A stretch of DNA of 57,774 bases from Lusitaniella coriacea LEGE 07157. Lineage in GTDB: Bacteria > Cyanobacteriota > Cyanobacteriia > Cyanobacteriales > Spirulinaceae. Under the pieces are notes generated by a model. The model saw only the letters and a list, made by a program, of their open reading frames with translations. It was not told where the DNA came from and did not search any database. Positions 1 to 8,282 of the stretch are shown one piece after another. The position numbers were made by a program, and so were the translations under genes. Each line of letters starts with the position of its first letter. Within the stretch, counting starts at the first letter, position 1. The stretch lies in assembly GCF_015207425.1 (NCBI RefSeq), contig NZ_JADEWZ010000034.1:1-57774 (forward strand), given 5' to 3'.

Positions 1-1
1 C

Positions 2-2026
2 GCCACCACCCGCCCCGACATTCCCCTTCACGCCCTAGCCATGCTAGAGTCCAAAATGCCCGACGGACTCGAAACCATCGCCAAACTCAAAGAACAAGGG
101 CATCCTGTCGCCTACGTCGGCGACGTAGTTGGAACTGGTTCCTCCCGCAAATCCGCAATCAACTCCGTCCTCTGGCACATCGGACACGACATCCCCTTCG
201 TCCCCAACAAACGCGCAGGGGGTTACATCCTCGGCGGAAAAATCGCCCCCATCTTCTTCAACACTGCCGAAGACTCCGGCGCACTTCCCATCGAATGCGA
301 TGTCAACAAACTCGAAACCGGCGATGTCATCGTTATTCACCCCTACGAAGGGAAAATTACCAACCAAGCAGGCGAAACCCTCTCCACCTTCACCCTCAAA
401 CCCGAAACCATTCTCGATGAAGTCCGCGCAGGCGGTCGCATTCCCCTGCTCATCGGACGCGCCCTCACCGACAAAACCCGCCAAGCCTTGGGACTCGAAC
501 CCACAACCTTATTTGTGCGTCCCACCCCTCCCGAAGACACCCACAAAGGCTTCACCCTCGCCCAGAAAATGGTCGGCAAAGCCTGTAGCGTAGACGGCAT
601 TCGTCCCGGAACCTCCTGCGAACCGAGAATGACCACCGTCGGTTCCCAAGACACCACCGGCCCCATGACCCGCGACGAACTCAAAGAACTCGCCTGCTTG
701 GGATTCAACGCAGACTTAACCCTGCAAACCTTCTGTCACACCGCCGCCTATCCCAAACCCGTTGACATCAAAACCCACAAAAACCTCCCCGACTTCTTCT
801 CCACTCGCGGCGGAGTCGCCCTCAAACCCGGTGACGGCATCATTCACTCCTGGTTAAACAGGATGCTACTCCCTGATACCGTTGGAACCGGAGGCGATTC
901 CCACACTCGCTTCCCCCTTGGCATCTCCTTTCCCGCAGGTTCCGGTTTAGTCGCCTTCGCCGCCGCATTGGGCGTAATGCCCCTGGATATGCCCGAATCC
1001 GTCCTCGTGAAATTCACCGGAGAACTGCAACCCGGAGTCACCCTGCGCGACATCGTGAACGCCATTCCTTGGGTTGCCATGCAACAGGGCAAATTAACCT
1101 TTGGTAAAGAGAACAAAATCAACGTCTTCAATGGGCGCATCATGGAAATGGAAGGACTGCCCGATTTGAAAGTCGAACAAGCCTTTGAACTCACCGACGC
1201 AACCGCAGAACGGTCTTGTTCCGGAAGCACAATTAAACTCAGCGAAGAAACCGTTGCCGAATACTTGCGTTCCAACGTCGTCCTGCTGAAAAATATGATT
1301 GCACGGGGCTACCAAGACCCGCGAACCCTCCTCCGTCGCATCGCCAAGATGGAAGAATGGTTAGCCAATCCTCACTTAATGTCGGCCGACCCCGATGCGG
1401 AATATGTAGACACCATTGAAGTCAATCTCAACGAAATTAAAGAACCCATCGTTGCCGCCCCCAACGACCCCGATAACGTAAAGTTAATGAGCGAATGTGC
1501 TGGGGATAAAGTCGATGAAGTGTTCATTGGGTCTTGCATGACCAACATCGGACATTATCGCGCTGCTGCCAAAATATTAGAAAGTGCGGGAACCGTCAAA
1601 GGTCGCCTTTGGGTTTGTCCTCCCACTCGCATGGACGAAGAACAACTCAAAGAAGAGGGCGTTTATTCCATCTTTGCCGCAGCAGGCGCACGGACAGAAA
1701 TGCCCGGATGTTCTCTTTGCATGGGCAATCAAGCCCGCGTGGAAGATGGCGCAACCGTCTTCTCAACCTCCACCCGAAACTTCAATAACCGCATGGGCAA
1801 AGGCGCACAAGTCTACCTCGGTTCTGCGGAATTAGCAGCAGTCTGTGCGTTACTCGGAAAAATCCCAACTGTTGAGGAATATCTCTCGATTGTCAAAGAA
1901 AAAGTTGACCCCTTCAAAGGCGATTTATACCGCTATCTCAACTTCAATGAAATTGAGAATTTCGAGAACTTCGGGCGGGTTGTTTCTGAAAGCGAAATAC
2001 CGAAGCTAGAGAAAGCTTTGGTTTAG
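2..2026 (+). CDS. acnB: Bifunctional aconitate hydratase 2 / 2-methylisocitrate dehydratase, 5'-truncated by window edge
   Basis: This is the C-terminal three quarters (about 674 residues) of AcnB, the TCA-cycle enzyme interconverting citrate and isocitrate through a [4Fe-4S] cluster in the cytosol. The frame is open to the window edge and reads [13 protein letters not shown] before the first in-window ATG at 41, so the gene starts upstream; AcnB is usually about 860 residues. Seen directly: the B-family swivel domain first ([10 protein letters not shown]), then the catalytic domains with GGDSHTRFP, and the cluster cysteines in GSCMTN and [10 protein letters not shown] near the C terminus. 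The domain order (swivel before catalytic core) separates AcnB from AcnA. A hairpin terminator follows directly. Base composition is GC-rich and HIP1-bearing like the rest of the chromosome, in contrast to the next gene. Confidence 0.96.
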   Translation, partial: ATTRPDIPLHALAMLESKMPDGLETIAKLKEQGHPVAYVGDVVGTGSSRKSAINSVLWHIGHDIPFVPNKRAGGYILGGKIAPIFFNTAEDSGALPIECDVNKLETGDVIVIHPYEGKITNQAGETLSTFTLKPETILDEVRAGGRIPLLIGRALTDKTRQALGLEPTTLFVRPTPPEDTHKGFTLAQKMVGKACSVDGIRPGTSCEPRMTTVGSQDTTGPMTRDELKELACLGFNADLTLQTFCHTAAYPKPVDIKTHKNLPDFFSTRGGVALKPGDGIIHSWLNRMLLPDTVGTGGDSHTRFPLGISFPAGSGLVAFAAALGVMPLDMPESVLVKFTGELQPGVTLRDIVNAIPWVAMQQGKLTFGKENKINVFNGRIMEMEGLPDLKVEQAFELTDATAERSCSGSTIKLSEETVAEYLRSNVVLLKNMIARGYQDPRTLLRRIAKMEEWLANPHLMSADPDAEYVDTIEVNLNEIKEPIVAAPNDPDNVKLMSECAGDKVDEVFIGSCMTNIGHYRAAAKILESAGTVKGRLWVCPPTRMDEEQLKEEGVYSIFAAAGARTEMPGCSLCMGNQARVEDGATVFSTSTRNFNNRMGKGAQVYLGSAELAAVCALLGKIPTVEEYLSIVKEKVDPFKGDLYRYLNFNEIENFENFGRVVSESEIPKLEKALV

Positions 2027-2031
2027 TATGA

Positions 2032-2066
2032 TTGTAGGTGGGCATTGCCCACTTACAAGTTTTATT
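2032..2066 (+). terminator. Hairpin terminator after acnB
   Basis: A 12-bp stem (2032-2043 with 2047-2058, one G-T pair, ATT loop) is followed by GTTTTATTT, five bases downstream of the acnB stop. Its core, GTGGGCATTGCCCAC, recurs as a palindrome at 54572-54588, so it may be a dispersed repeat serving as terminator. Confidence 0.7.
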
Positions 2067-2121
2067 TATGGGAAGCATCTGATTCTTTTAGCACATTGAA
2101 GTGAAAAATACAGGAAAGAGT

Positions 2122-3930
2122 ATGAAAAAACCATCTTTAGATAGAATTACAACAGACTTTATAAGAAAGTTTCTTGATGCCTATGAAATTGAACAAGAAA
2201 GTATCTCAAAGGATTTCGAGAAATTTTCTAGTTACTGTGCCATAAAGCAACATTATTCGTCTCATTTTGAATCTGAAGATATCGATAATATTTCAGTGGG
2301 GGAAACATCTGATACAGGAATTGATGCAGTAGGAATTATTATAGATAACAAACTGGTCGATAGCGTAGAAGACATCGATCTCTTGATAGATGGAAAAGAA
2401 AATGTACAAATATTGTTCATTTTTGTTCAATCAACAATATCTCATCAGTTTAAATCTACTAAATTTCGAGACTTTACTATAGGAGTCAAAGAATTCTTCT
2501 ATGATTATGCTTTTCCACAAAAAACAAAAACAAAACAAAGAAGTAAAAAAGTAGATAGTAAAGCACACATTGCTTGTAAGCTTCTTGACAAAACCTCAGT
2601 TATGAGCGAAAGACCTAAATGTGACTTATATTATTTTATGGGTAATGATGTCGAATCAAAGTTGGGAATCAATAAAAATTTGATAAATTCAGAAAAAGAA
2701 GATTTAATTAATTTCAATTTATTTAATGAGGTTAATATAAAAGTTCATGGGACAAGCTATTTGCATACACTATATCGACAAACACTAGCTAAGCCAAAAG
2801 TTCAGATATATTTTCCTCACAAAGTTTCTTTACCAGAAATAAAAGATGTAACACAATCGTACATTGGAAGAATTTGCTTTTCAGAGTATAAGAAATTAAT
2901 TTTAGATGAAAAAACAGGCAATATCAGAAATGTTTTTGAAGACAATGTAAGACATTTCAACGAAAAATACTCAATAAACAAAGAAATCAAAAAAACAATT
3001 GAAAAAGACAATATAGAAAAATTTGTTTTGCTAAATAATGGTATAACTATAGTTGTAAAAAAGCTGAGTACTTCTGCGGATTATTTTACACTAGAAGACT
3101 ATCAGATTGTTAACGGATGCCAAACGAGCCATATTTTATACCAATGCAGAAATAATCCTAGAATTCATGACTTATGGATTACGTTAAAAATCATTCATAC
3201 GGAGAATCAAGGGATTGCTAATGATATAACAACTGCAACTAATAGCCAAACCGAAGTTAGTTTTGAAGCATTGAACTCTCTACTCAAATTTCATAGGGAC
3301 TTGGAAGATTATTATTTGTCAAGTTCCTACAAAATTGGGAAAGATGAAATTAATTTATATTATGCAAGACAAGAGGGGAAATATGATAAAGATGCTAATG
3401 TTCCTTATAAGTCTAGAATCATTTCAATGAAAGACCAAGTTAAAAGTTTTGCAGCAATGTTCATGAATATTCCCCATGAATCATACGGCTTTTATGGACA
3501 AAGATTGAAAGCAAGAAGGATCGATGAAGGTATGTTTAAAGATGATCACTTTTTCGAGCCTTACTATACAAGTTCTGTAGCTCACTATGAATTATATAAG
3601 TATATCAAAAACAAAAGCAACAATGCTAATTCATATAATATAGCAAGGTTTCATATACTGATGATCCTTAAATATCTAATTTTGGGGGATAATATTCCAA
3701 AGGCAAATCATGAATCAATAAAGGCTGCGTGTGATTTAATAATAGGTGTAGTTCAAAAAAAGAGAATATTCAAAAAATATGTCATTGAATGTATTGATGT
3801 AATAAAACAAGCAAAAAAAGAACCAGAATTTCAAAATCGCCAAGAAAATCAGATATTTAAAGTTGAAAGCTTTGTAGAGAAAATAAAAGAAATAGCTTTA
3901 GAAAGAAAAAGACAAGAAACAAATATTTAG
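2122..3930 (+). CDS. AIPR-family protein (abortive phage infection type)
   Basis: This 602-residue protein resembles the AIPR family (PF10592), which includes abortive phage-resistance proteins of restriction-associated and defence loci; its biochemical activity is poorly known. The recognisable core is the central block with LLNNGITIVVKK (about residue 300), YQIVNGCQTSHILY (about residue 335) and the following TEN/ATNSQ region. The ATG at 2122 is chosen over an in-frame GTG at 2101 because AGGA lies six bases ahead of it. The gene is strikingly AT-rich, with A-ending codons and no HIP1 site, unlike acnB before it and the ATPase genes after it, which suggests recent horizontal acquisition. 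It stands alone, with no methylase or restriction gene beside it. Family assignment is by motif recognition and is fairly secure; a defence role is inferred from the family. Confidence 0.82.
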   Translation: MKKPSLDRITTDFIRKFLDAYEIEQESISKDFEKFSSYCAIKQHYSSHFESEDIDNISVGETSDTGIDAVGIIIDNKLVDSVEDIDLLIDGKENVQILFIFVQSTISHQFKSTKFRDFTIGVKEFFYDYAFPQKTKTKQRSKKVDSKAHIACKLLDKTSVMSERPKCDLYYFMGNDVESKLGINKNLINSEKEDLINFNLFNEVNIKVHGTSYLHTLYRQTLAKPKVQIYFPHKVSLPEIKDVTQSYIGRICFSEYKKLILDEKTGNIRNVFEDNVRHFNEKYSINKEIKKTIEKDNIEKFVLLNNGITIVVKKLSTSADYFTLEDYQIVNGCQTSHILYQCRNNPRIHDLWITLKIIHTENQGIANDITTATNSQTEVSFEALNSLLKFHRDLEDYYLSSSYKIGKDEINLYYARQEGKYDKDANVPYKSRIISMKDQVKSFAAMFMNIPHESYGFYGQRLKARRIDEGMFKDDHFFEPYYTSSVAHYELYKYIKNKSNNANSYNIARFHILMILKYLILGDNIPKANHESIKAACDLIIGVVQKKRIFKKYVIECIDVIKQAKKEPEFQNRQENQIFKVESFVEKIKEIALERKRQETNI

Positions 3931-4139
3931 TAGTAATATTTTGAGTGATAATCGAGCGACTAATAGCAATTAGTACATCAGGACTTTTTGGGGATAAGGC
4001 AGCAACCTAAAAGTAAGAGTAGTATTGCTGCAAACAAACTCCAATCCAGAAAACAACTTTTAATCGTCAGATTTTTTAGTAAGCAAGATCATTGTAAGAT
4101 AATGCGATCGTTCGCCCTCTAAAATATTAACTTTAAATT
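3931..4139. other. Intergenic, no gene seen
   Basis: AT-rich spacer between the AIPR gene and the antitoxin remnant. No coding frame, terminator with T-run or repeat was recognised. Confidence 0.5.
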
Positions 4140-4292
4140 TTGACAAAAAGCGACAAGAAATACGTTCTTTTACCTTATGAGGAGTTCCTTAGAATCCAAG
4201 AGCTTTTGGATGATTTAGAAGACTTGCGAAAAGCTAAAGAAGAAGAAAACAATCAGCCTTCAATCTCACTTGAGGAGTTGAAGCAAATGTAA
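4140..4292 (+). pseudogene. Antitoxin-like remnant (Phd/RelB-type C-terminal part)
   Basis: An open frame of 50 codons from a TTG to TAA encodes LTKSDKKYVLLPYEEFLRIQ, then an acidic helical stretch and SISLEELKQM. The pattern YVLLPYEEFLRIQELL...AKEEE...ISLEELK is typical of short cyanobacterial prevent-host-death/RelB-type antitoxins, which normally begin about 10-15 residues earlier with an ATG. Here a TAA at 4134-4136 cuts off that N terminus, and no toxin ORF follows. Most likely an orphan, truncated antitoxin; translation from the TTG cannot be excluded. Confidence 0.5.
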
Positions 4293-4384
4293 AAGAAACG
4301 CGATCGCGCGCACTGAAATAGCCTCCCTATCGTGGACTTCTAATTAACATTCTCTTCCCCATTATCCGGCTGCTTTGAGACATT

Positions 4385-4993
4385 CTACGGCGCGATCGCG
4401 TCAAACTCAACATCTTCATAGAGTGACTGCATCGTTCCCGCAAAATTGATGCTCTGAAGCTCAAAAGTTTCCGATTCTGCGGTGTAGCTTTGTAAAACCC
4501 ACAATCTTTCGCTATTGCGCCGAAAACACTCCACTCGCGGTCGTTTAACATTGACTAAAACATACTCTTGCAAACTTTCAAGTTGCTGGTAGTCTGCAAA
4601 CTTGTCTCCTCGATCGAAAGCCTCTGTTGAATCCGACAAAACTTCGACAATCAAACAAGGGAATTGCTTATAGTTAGGCATTTCGCGTACTGCCCTTTGG
4701 CAGATCCCTTCGGGATCGCGCCGATCGCACGTTACCATAACGTCTGGATAAAAATAACGATTGAGCGACTCAATTCGCGCTTTCATATCAGAAATATAAG
4801 CACGACAATCTAAGCCTCGAACGTGGCTGCGAAGTAGGGTAAATAAATTTCCTGCGATCGTTACATGAGCATCGATCGCACCAGCCATCGCATAAGCATA
4901 GCCATCAATATATTCATGTTTAACATCGCTTTCTTCCTCAAATTTGAGGTACTCTTCAGGAGTCAGATAGATATAGTTGGAAGAAGCAATCAT
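4385..4993 (-). CDS. Uma2 family endonuclease (DUF820)
   Basis: This 202-residue protein has the Uma2/DUF820 fold (PF05685), a PD-(D/E)XK-type nuclease family expanded in cyanobacteria, with no settled cellular role. Diagnostic features are the N-terminal YLTPEEYLKFEEESD followed by KHEYIDGYAYAM, the central YFYPDVMVTCD and the LIVEVLSDSTEAFDRGDKF block carrying the catalytic-type acidic residues. Relative to the family consensus there is an extra peptide, RDPEGICQRAV, just after VTCD. It is encoded by a 37-bp double-hairpin palindrome (4684-4720) that also occurs inside a histidine kinase gene at 29581. A decayed paralogue lies at 5930-6045. Start ATG at 4993. Confidence 0.88.
   Translation of the reverse strand: MIASSNYIYLTPEEYLKFEEESDVKHEYIDGYAYAMAGAIDAHVTIAGNLFTLLRSHVRGLDCRAYISDMKARIESLNRYFYPDVMVTCDRRDPEGICQRAVREMPNYKQFPCLIVEVLSDSTEAFDRGDKFADYQQLESLQEYVLVNVKRPRVECFRRNSERLWVLQSYTAESETFELQSINFAGTMQSLYEDVEFDAIAP
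4684..4720 (-). repeat. 37-bp double-hairpin palindromic element, in-frame copy 1
   Basis: Read on the minus strand, the unit is CGCG, a GATCCC-GAA-GGGATC hairpin, a CTGCC-NNNN-GGCAG hairpin and ACGCG. It matches the copy at 29581-29617 over 22 identical bases, a variable 4-base loop and 10 of 11 further bases. It is translated as part of RDPEGICQRAV in the Uma2 protein. Confidence 0.75.
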
Positions 4994-5060
4994 TGTCCCG
5001 TTCTGAATAATTACACTTCATTTTAGTACCGATTGTTCGCACTGATTTCTACCATCCTTT

Positions 5061-5246
5061 TTATGCCCCTCCTCTCTTCGGCTTTTCGGGATCGGGCGAC
5101 AACTCTCCCCGTTTTTGGGCTTCTAGTAGAGCAACTTCAAGGATGAAGGATGCAAGACTGGCAATGGGTCTGCCTTGTTTGTCAGCCCGACGCTCAAGTC
5201 CTTCGTAAACGTAATCGGGAATCGTAACGTGAATCCGCTTGCTCAC
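5061..5246 (-). CDS. Ribbon-helix-helix (CopG-like) protein
   Basis: This 61-residue protein begins MSKRIHVTIPDYVYEGLERR, giving the beta strand (RIHVTIP) and first helix of a ribbon-helix-helix DNA-binding domain, then a second helix (SLASFILEVALLEAQ) and a basic, proline-rich tail. Such proteins are commonly antitoxins or autoregulators. The start is a GTG at 5246; no ATG is available upstream in frame. About 65 bp upstream lie 11-bp direct repeats (5310-5342) that could be its operator. No partner toxin is adjacent; the Uma2 gene is 67 bp downstream on the same strand. Confidence 0.75.
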   Translation of the reverse strand: MSKRIHVTIPDYVYEGLERRADKQGRPIASLASFILEVALLEAQKRGELSPDPEKPKRGGA

Positions 5247-5309
5247 AGTCGTCCAACAGTGATGAGTATCTCTTTCAATATACCGTTTGCCTCAAACGAT
5301 CGCGCACTA

Positions 5310-5347
5310 GCTACAAATTAGCTACAAATTAGTTGCAAATTTGTAAC
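5310..5347. promoter_or_regulatory. Iteron-like repeats upstream of the ribbon-helix-helix gene
   Basis: GCTACAAATTA occurs twice in tandem (5310-5320, 5321-5331), followed by the degenerate GTTGCAAATTT (5332-5342). The last unit is part of a near-palindrome, AGTT-N-CAAATTTG-N-AACT (5331-5348). Tandem 11-bp units fit the spacing of cooperatively bound ribbon-helix-helix dimers, but the role is inferred. Confidence 0.45.
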
Positions 5348-5492
5348 TGAAAAGTGGCAAAAATAAGATACAATGTGTGGTTATTTTTTGTGCTATATTT
5401 TGACTGAAAATTAATGTCAAAAACCAGCCCCTTCGCCCTGGAAAAGCACGGGACTGGCTTTGGCTCCTGTTGAAAAAGGAGATAGATTCATT

Positions 5493-5675
5493 ATGCCTTA
5501 TCGAGAGTGCTTGAATCCGTGGATTGTCGTGCGCTTGCTGCCTAACGTGCAGCGCATTGTGTTGGGCCGATTTCGCAGTTGGTCGGATGCGGACGGTCAC
5601 TTGAAAATTCTGCGGCAACTCATTCCAACGGCTTCGATGATTGTTGTGTTTGACCCTCCACACGACTCCCTCTAG
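5493..5675 (+). CDS. Short conserved cyanobacterial hypothetical protein
   Basis: This is a 60-residue protein beginning MPYRECLNPWIVVRLLPNVQ and containing RFRSWSDADGHLKILRQL. It resembles a family of 50-70-residue cyanobacterial proteins of unknown function with the pattern PW-VRLLP--Q-IV-RF-...DA--HL--L. The ATG at 5493 is preceded by a strong AAGGAGA ribosome site nine bases away; the upstream in-frame TTG at 5460 is unlikely. Between 5427 and 5457 the leader has a hairpin pairing CCAGCCCC with GGGACTGG. No catalytic motif is visible. Confidence 0.6.
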   Translation: MPYRECLNPWIVVRLLPNVQRIVLGRFRSWSDADGHLKILRQLIPTASMIVVFDPPHDSL

Positions 5676-5699
5676 ACTAAACGTTCGGGTTTGTCGTAG

Positions 5700-5999
5700 G
5701 TTCTTACTTACCACAAACCTGGGCGCGATCCTTCGGCTGAAGCGGTAACGGAAATTGTCGCTGCGTTAGAATACCTCAACGAAAAGGCTGCAAGGGATTT
5801 TCCGATCCTGTACCAAAGTTTCGCAGCTTCAATGATGATTCGCGAGCAAAAGATTAGTTGCGTAGAACAAGATATTGCCGAAAACAAAATTCAATTCGGA
5901 AACAGCTTTATTGACCCTACCCTTCAGCCTCTGTCGAAAAGGAAATTGCTTGTAGTTAGGCGTTTCGCGATCGCGCATTACTGTATCCTTCAAATTTGA
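5700..5999 (+). pseudogene. Start-less open frame, gene remnant of unknown family
   Basis: A frame open from a TAG at 5697 to a TGA at 5997 encodes a plausible helical protein segment (AVTEIVAALEYLNEKAARDF, then MMIREQKISCVEQDIAENKI) but has no start codon ahead of it. Its last 70 bases overlap the Uma2 remnant on the other strand. I do not recognise the family. It looks like the internal or C-terminal piece of a broken gene. Confidence 0.35.
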
Positions 6000-6045
6000 G
6001 ATCCTCTTCAGGGGCTAGATAGATATAATTTGGAGAAGCCATCAT
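5930..6045 (-). pseudogene. Decayed Uma2-family paralogue
   Basis: Read on the minus strand from 6045 this gives MMASPNYIYLAPEEDLKFEG, nearly the same as the N terminus of the intact Uma2 gene at 4385-4993. It then jumps by deletion and frameshift to sequence matching that gene's RETPNYKQFP and TEA segments. At nucleotide level 5930-6045 aligns to the two ends of the intact gene with the middle missing. It is clearly non-functional. Confidence 0.7.
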
Positions 6046-6323
6046 CGTCAATTTAAAATAATTAAACTTTTATTTTAAGCACCGAGCGCGCCTGCAATAC
6101 TAGATACTGGATTTGGCTTGTGTTACGCGATCGCGCATCTGAATACAACACTGGTTACGATACAAAGTGAGGAAGTGACGACTGAGATACGGCGTGTAAC
6201 CTAAAATCATAAGTTTTAAACTTAAATTGAGACGGAAAAATATCTAAGAATTTTGGGTATTCTCTAATTGTATTTTCCTGCGAGAAAAACTTTTACAGGA
6301 AGTTGCCCTAATATAGGGAACCT
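6046..6323. other. Intergenic, promoter region of the STAND gene pair
   Basis: No gene or repeat was recognised. The AT-rich stretch 6210-6300 directly before the HTH-ATPase-GGDEF gene is the expected promoter zone, but no clear -35/-10 pair could be assigned. Confidence 0.4.
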
Positions 6324-8282
6324 ATGGATATTAATGAGGTAGTCGGTTTGATTAAGGCGGTGCGACAAAAACCGCTGACTGCGGTACAGGAACAACTTCT
6401 GCGCCAAATTTGGGCCAGACGTGCGTTTCTCAACCCCTCAGACCCCTCTCCCGCACAAGTTCACTCCTTCGCCAACACTGCCTCGGATTTGTGGCAAACG
6501 CTATCCGAATTGTTTAATGTACCGATTAATCAAACCAACTTTCGCTCAATGTTAGAAACAAAAACCCTAACCTCAGAACAGCAAAAATGCCTCAAAGCTG
6601 CCAATCCCTCTCGCCATACTCTATCTCGCTCTCAACTCGCGTTTCCTAGCGGGCCGCTTCCCCTCGACTCAAATTTCTATATCGAACGCCCTCCCCTCGA
6701 AGAAATGGTGTATCGCGAACTGCTCAAACCAGGAAGTGTGATTCGGCTCAAAGCACCGAGAAGAAGGGGGAAAAGCTCGCTACTTCTCCGAGTGCAAGAC
6801 CGCGCTATTCAAGAAGAATATTGTGTTGCGAACGTTGATTTTCAGCAAGCTGATAAAGCCATATTTGCCAATTTAGATAAATTTTTACGCTGGTTCTGCG
6901 CCAATGTCAGTCGAGAATTGGAGATAAAAACCCAACTCGATGCTTACTGGGATGAAGACATCGGGAGTAAAGTAAGCTGCACGATTTACTTCCAAGGGTA
7001 TCTCCTCAAAAAACTCCAATATCCTTTTGTTCTTGCCTTAAATGAAATTAATCGGGTGTTTGAGTATCCTGAAATTGCGGAAGATTTTTTGCCGTTATTG
7101 CGCTTTTGGCACGAACAAGCGAAGAAAACGGAGATTTGGCAGAAATTGCGCCTCGTTGTTGCCTACTCTACGGAAATTTATATTCCCCTGAAGTTGAACC
7201 AATCCCCGTTTAATGTGGGGTTGCCTTTGAAGTTGCTTCCATTTACCTTGGAGCAAACCCAAGAATTGGCGCGGCGTTACGGACTAACTTGGCTGAACTC
7301 TTCTAAAGTTGAGCGTTTAATGAAAATGGTGGGGGGACATCCTTATCTGCTTCAGTTAGCGTTCTACCATTTGCGCCAACAAGCTGTTGCAGTGGAGCAA
7401 CTTTTAGAGGAAGCAACGACGACTTCTGGTATCTATCGCGAACATTTGCAAGAATTGCGGGATGCCCTTGAAGAGGATACGGAACTAAAAAGCGCATTGC
7501 AGCGCGTGATTGATACGAAAGAAAGTTTGAAATTGGAGCCGCGATTGGCCTATAAGCTAGATAGTATGGGGTTGGTGAAGTTGGATGGCGATCGCGCGAT
7601 CCTCAGTTGTGAGTTATATCGCGTCTATTTTCGCGAACAATTGTCCCTTAAGGATAAAGCCATCACGCCTGCTGTCGATTCTCAGCGATTGGAACAGTTG
7701 GAACGGGAAAACGAACAGTTGCGCCATTTATCCAATATCGATCCCCTTACCCAAATTGCCAATCGGCGTTTTTTCAGCCAGCAATTGGTTAAAGAGTGGT
7801 GGCGCTTGGCGAGGACAAATGCGCCCTTGTCGCTGATTTTGTGCGACATCGACCATTTTAAAAGCTACAACGATCGCTTCGGTCATCCTGCCGGAGATGC
7901 GTGTTTGCAACAGGTCGCGCGATCGATTTATGTCTCTGTAAGGCGTTCGGCGGATGTGGTGGCGCGTTATGGCGGCGAAGAATTTGCAATTATTTTGCCC
8001 AAAACCGATGCAGATGGCGCGATGCAGATCGCTGAAATTATTCGCGAAAATGTTAAAACGCTCTCCGCAACCGACGAGAATCAGTCCGACTCAAAAAGCT
8101 TTAGACGTGCGGTAACGATGAGTTTTGGGGTGGCGGCGATTATTCCCGATTCCCAGGGCGATCCCGCGCAGTTGATCGTCGCAGCAGATGAGGCACTTTA
8201 CGAGTCTAAACAGCAAGGGCGCGATCGCGCAACCCTCAGTTCTAAGCTGAATGTTAGGGTTGAAAATGCATTGCGCCCATGA
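6324..8282 (+). CDS. HTH / AAA-like STAND ATPase / GGDEF diguanylate cyclase fusion
   Basis: A 652-residue, three-part protein. Residues 1-95 resemble the helix-turn-helix domain of vWA-MoxR-associated proteins (VRQKPLTAVQEQLLRQIW ... ASDLWQTLSELF). Residues 110-420 are an AAA-like domain (PF14516 type) with a Walker A of the form APRRRGKSS. Residues 475-640 are a GGDEF domain with DPLTQIANRRFF, the active half-site GGEEF and an RSAD inhibitory I-site five residues before it. The expected output is c-di-GMP synthesis gated by the ATPase. The Walker B region reads LALNEINRVFEYPE where the family normally has a DEVD-type core, so the acidic residue that positions water for hydrolysis is Asn. 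The gene overlaps the next by four bases (ATGA), implying translational coupling. Start ATG at 6324. Confidence 0.88.
   Translation: MDINEVVGLIKAVRQKPLTAVQEQLLRQIWARRAFLNPSDPSPAQVHSFANTASDLWQTLSELFNVPINQTNFRSMLETKTLTSEQQKCLKAANPSRHTLSRSQLAFPSGPLPLDSNFYIERPPLEEMVYRELLKPGSVIRLKAPRRRGKSSLLLRVQDRAIQEEYCVANVDFQQADKAIFANLDKFLRWFCANVSRELEIKTQLDAYWDEDIGSKVSCTIYFQGYLLKKLQYPFVLALNEINRVFEYPEIAEDFLPLLRFWHEQAKKTEIWQKLRLVVAYSTEIYIPLKLNQSPFNVGLPLKLLPFTLEQTQELARRYGLTWLNSSKVERLMKMVGGHPYLLQLAFYHLRQQAVAVEQLLEEATTTSGIYREHLQELRDALEEDTELKSALQRVIDTKESLKLEPRLAYKLDSMGLVKLDGDRAILSCELYRVYFREQLSLKDKAITPAVDSQRLEQLERENEQLRHLSNIDPLTQIANRRFFSQQLVKEWWRLARTNAPLSLILCDIDHFKSYNDRFGHPAGDACLQQVARSIYVSVRRSADVVARYGGEEFAIILPKTDADGAMQIAEIIRENVKTLSATDENQSDSKSFRRAVTMSFGVAAIIPDSQGDPAQLIVAADEALYESKQQGRDRATLSSKLNVRVENALRP

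Noticed and set aside
2101-2121. GTG at 2101 as start of the AIPR-family gene
   Set aside because: The ATG at 2122 has an AGGA ribosome site at good spacing, while the GTG has none.
5718-5745. CGCGATCCTTCGGCTGAAGCGG as another copy of the double-hairpin palindrome
   Set aside because: Only the first few bases match and the second hairpin is absent, so the similarity is too weak to call.
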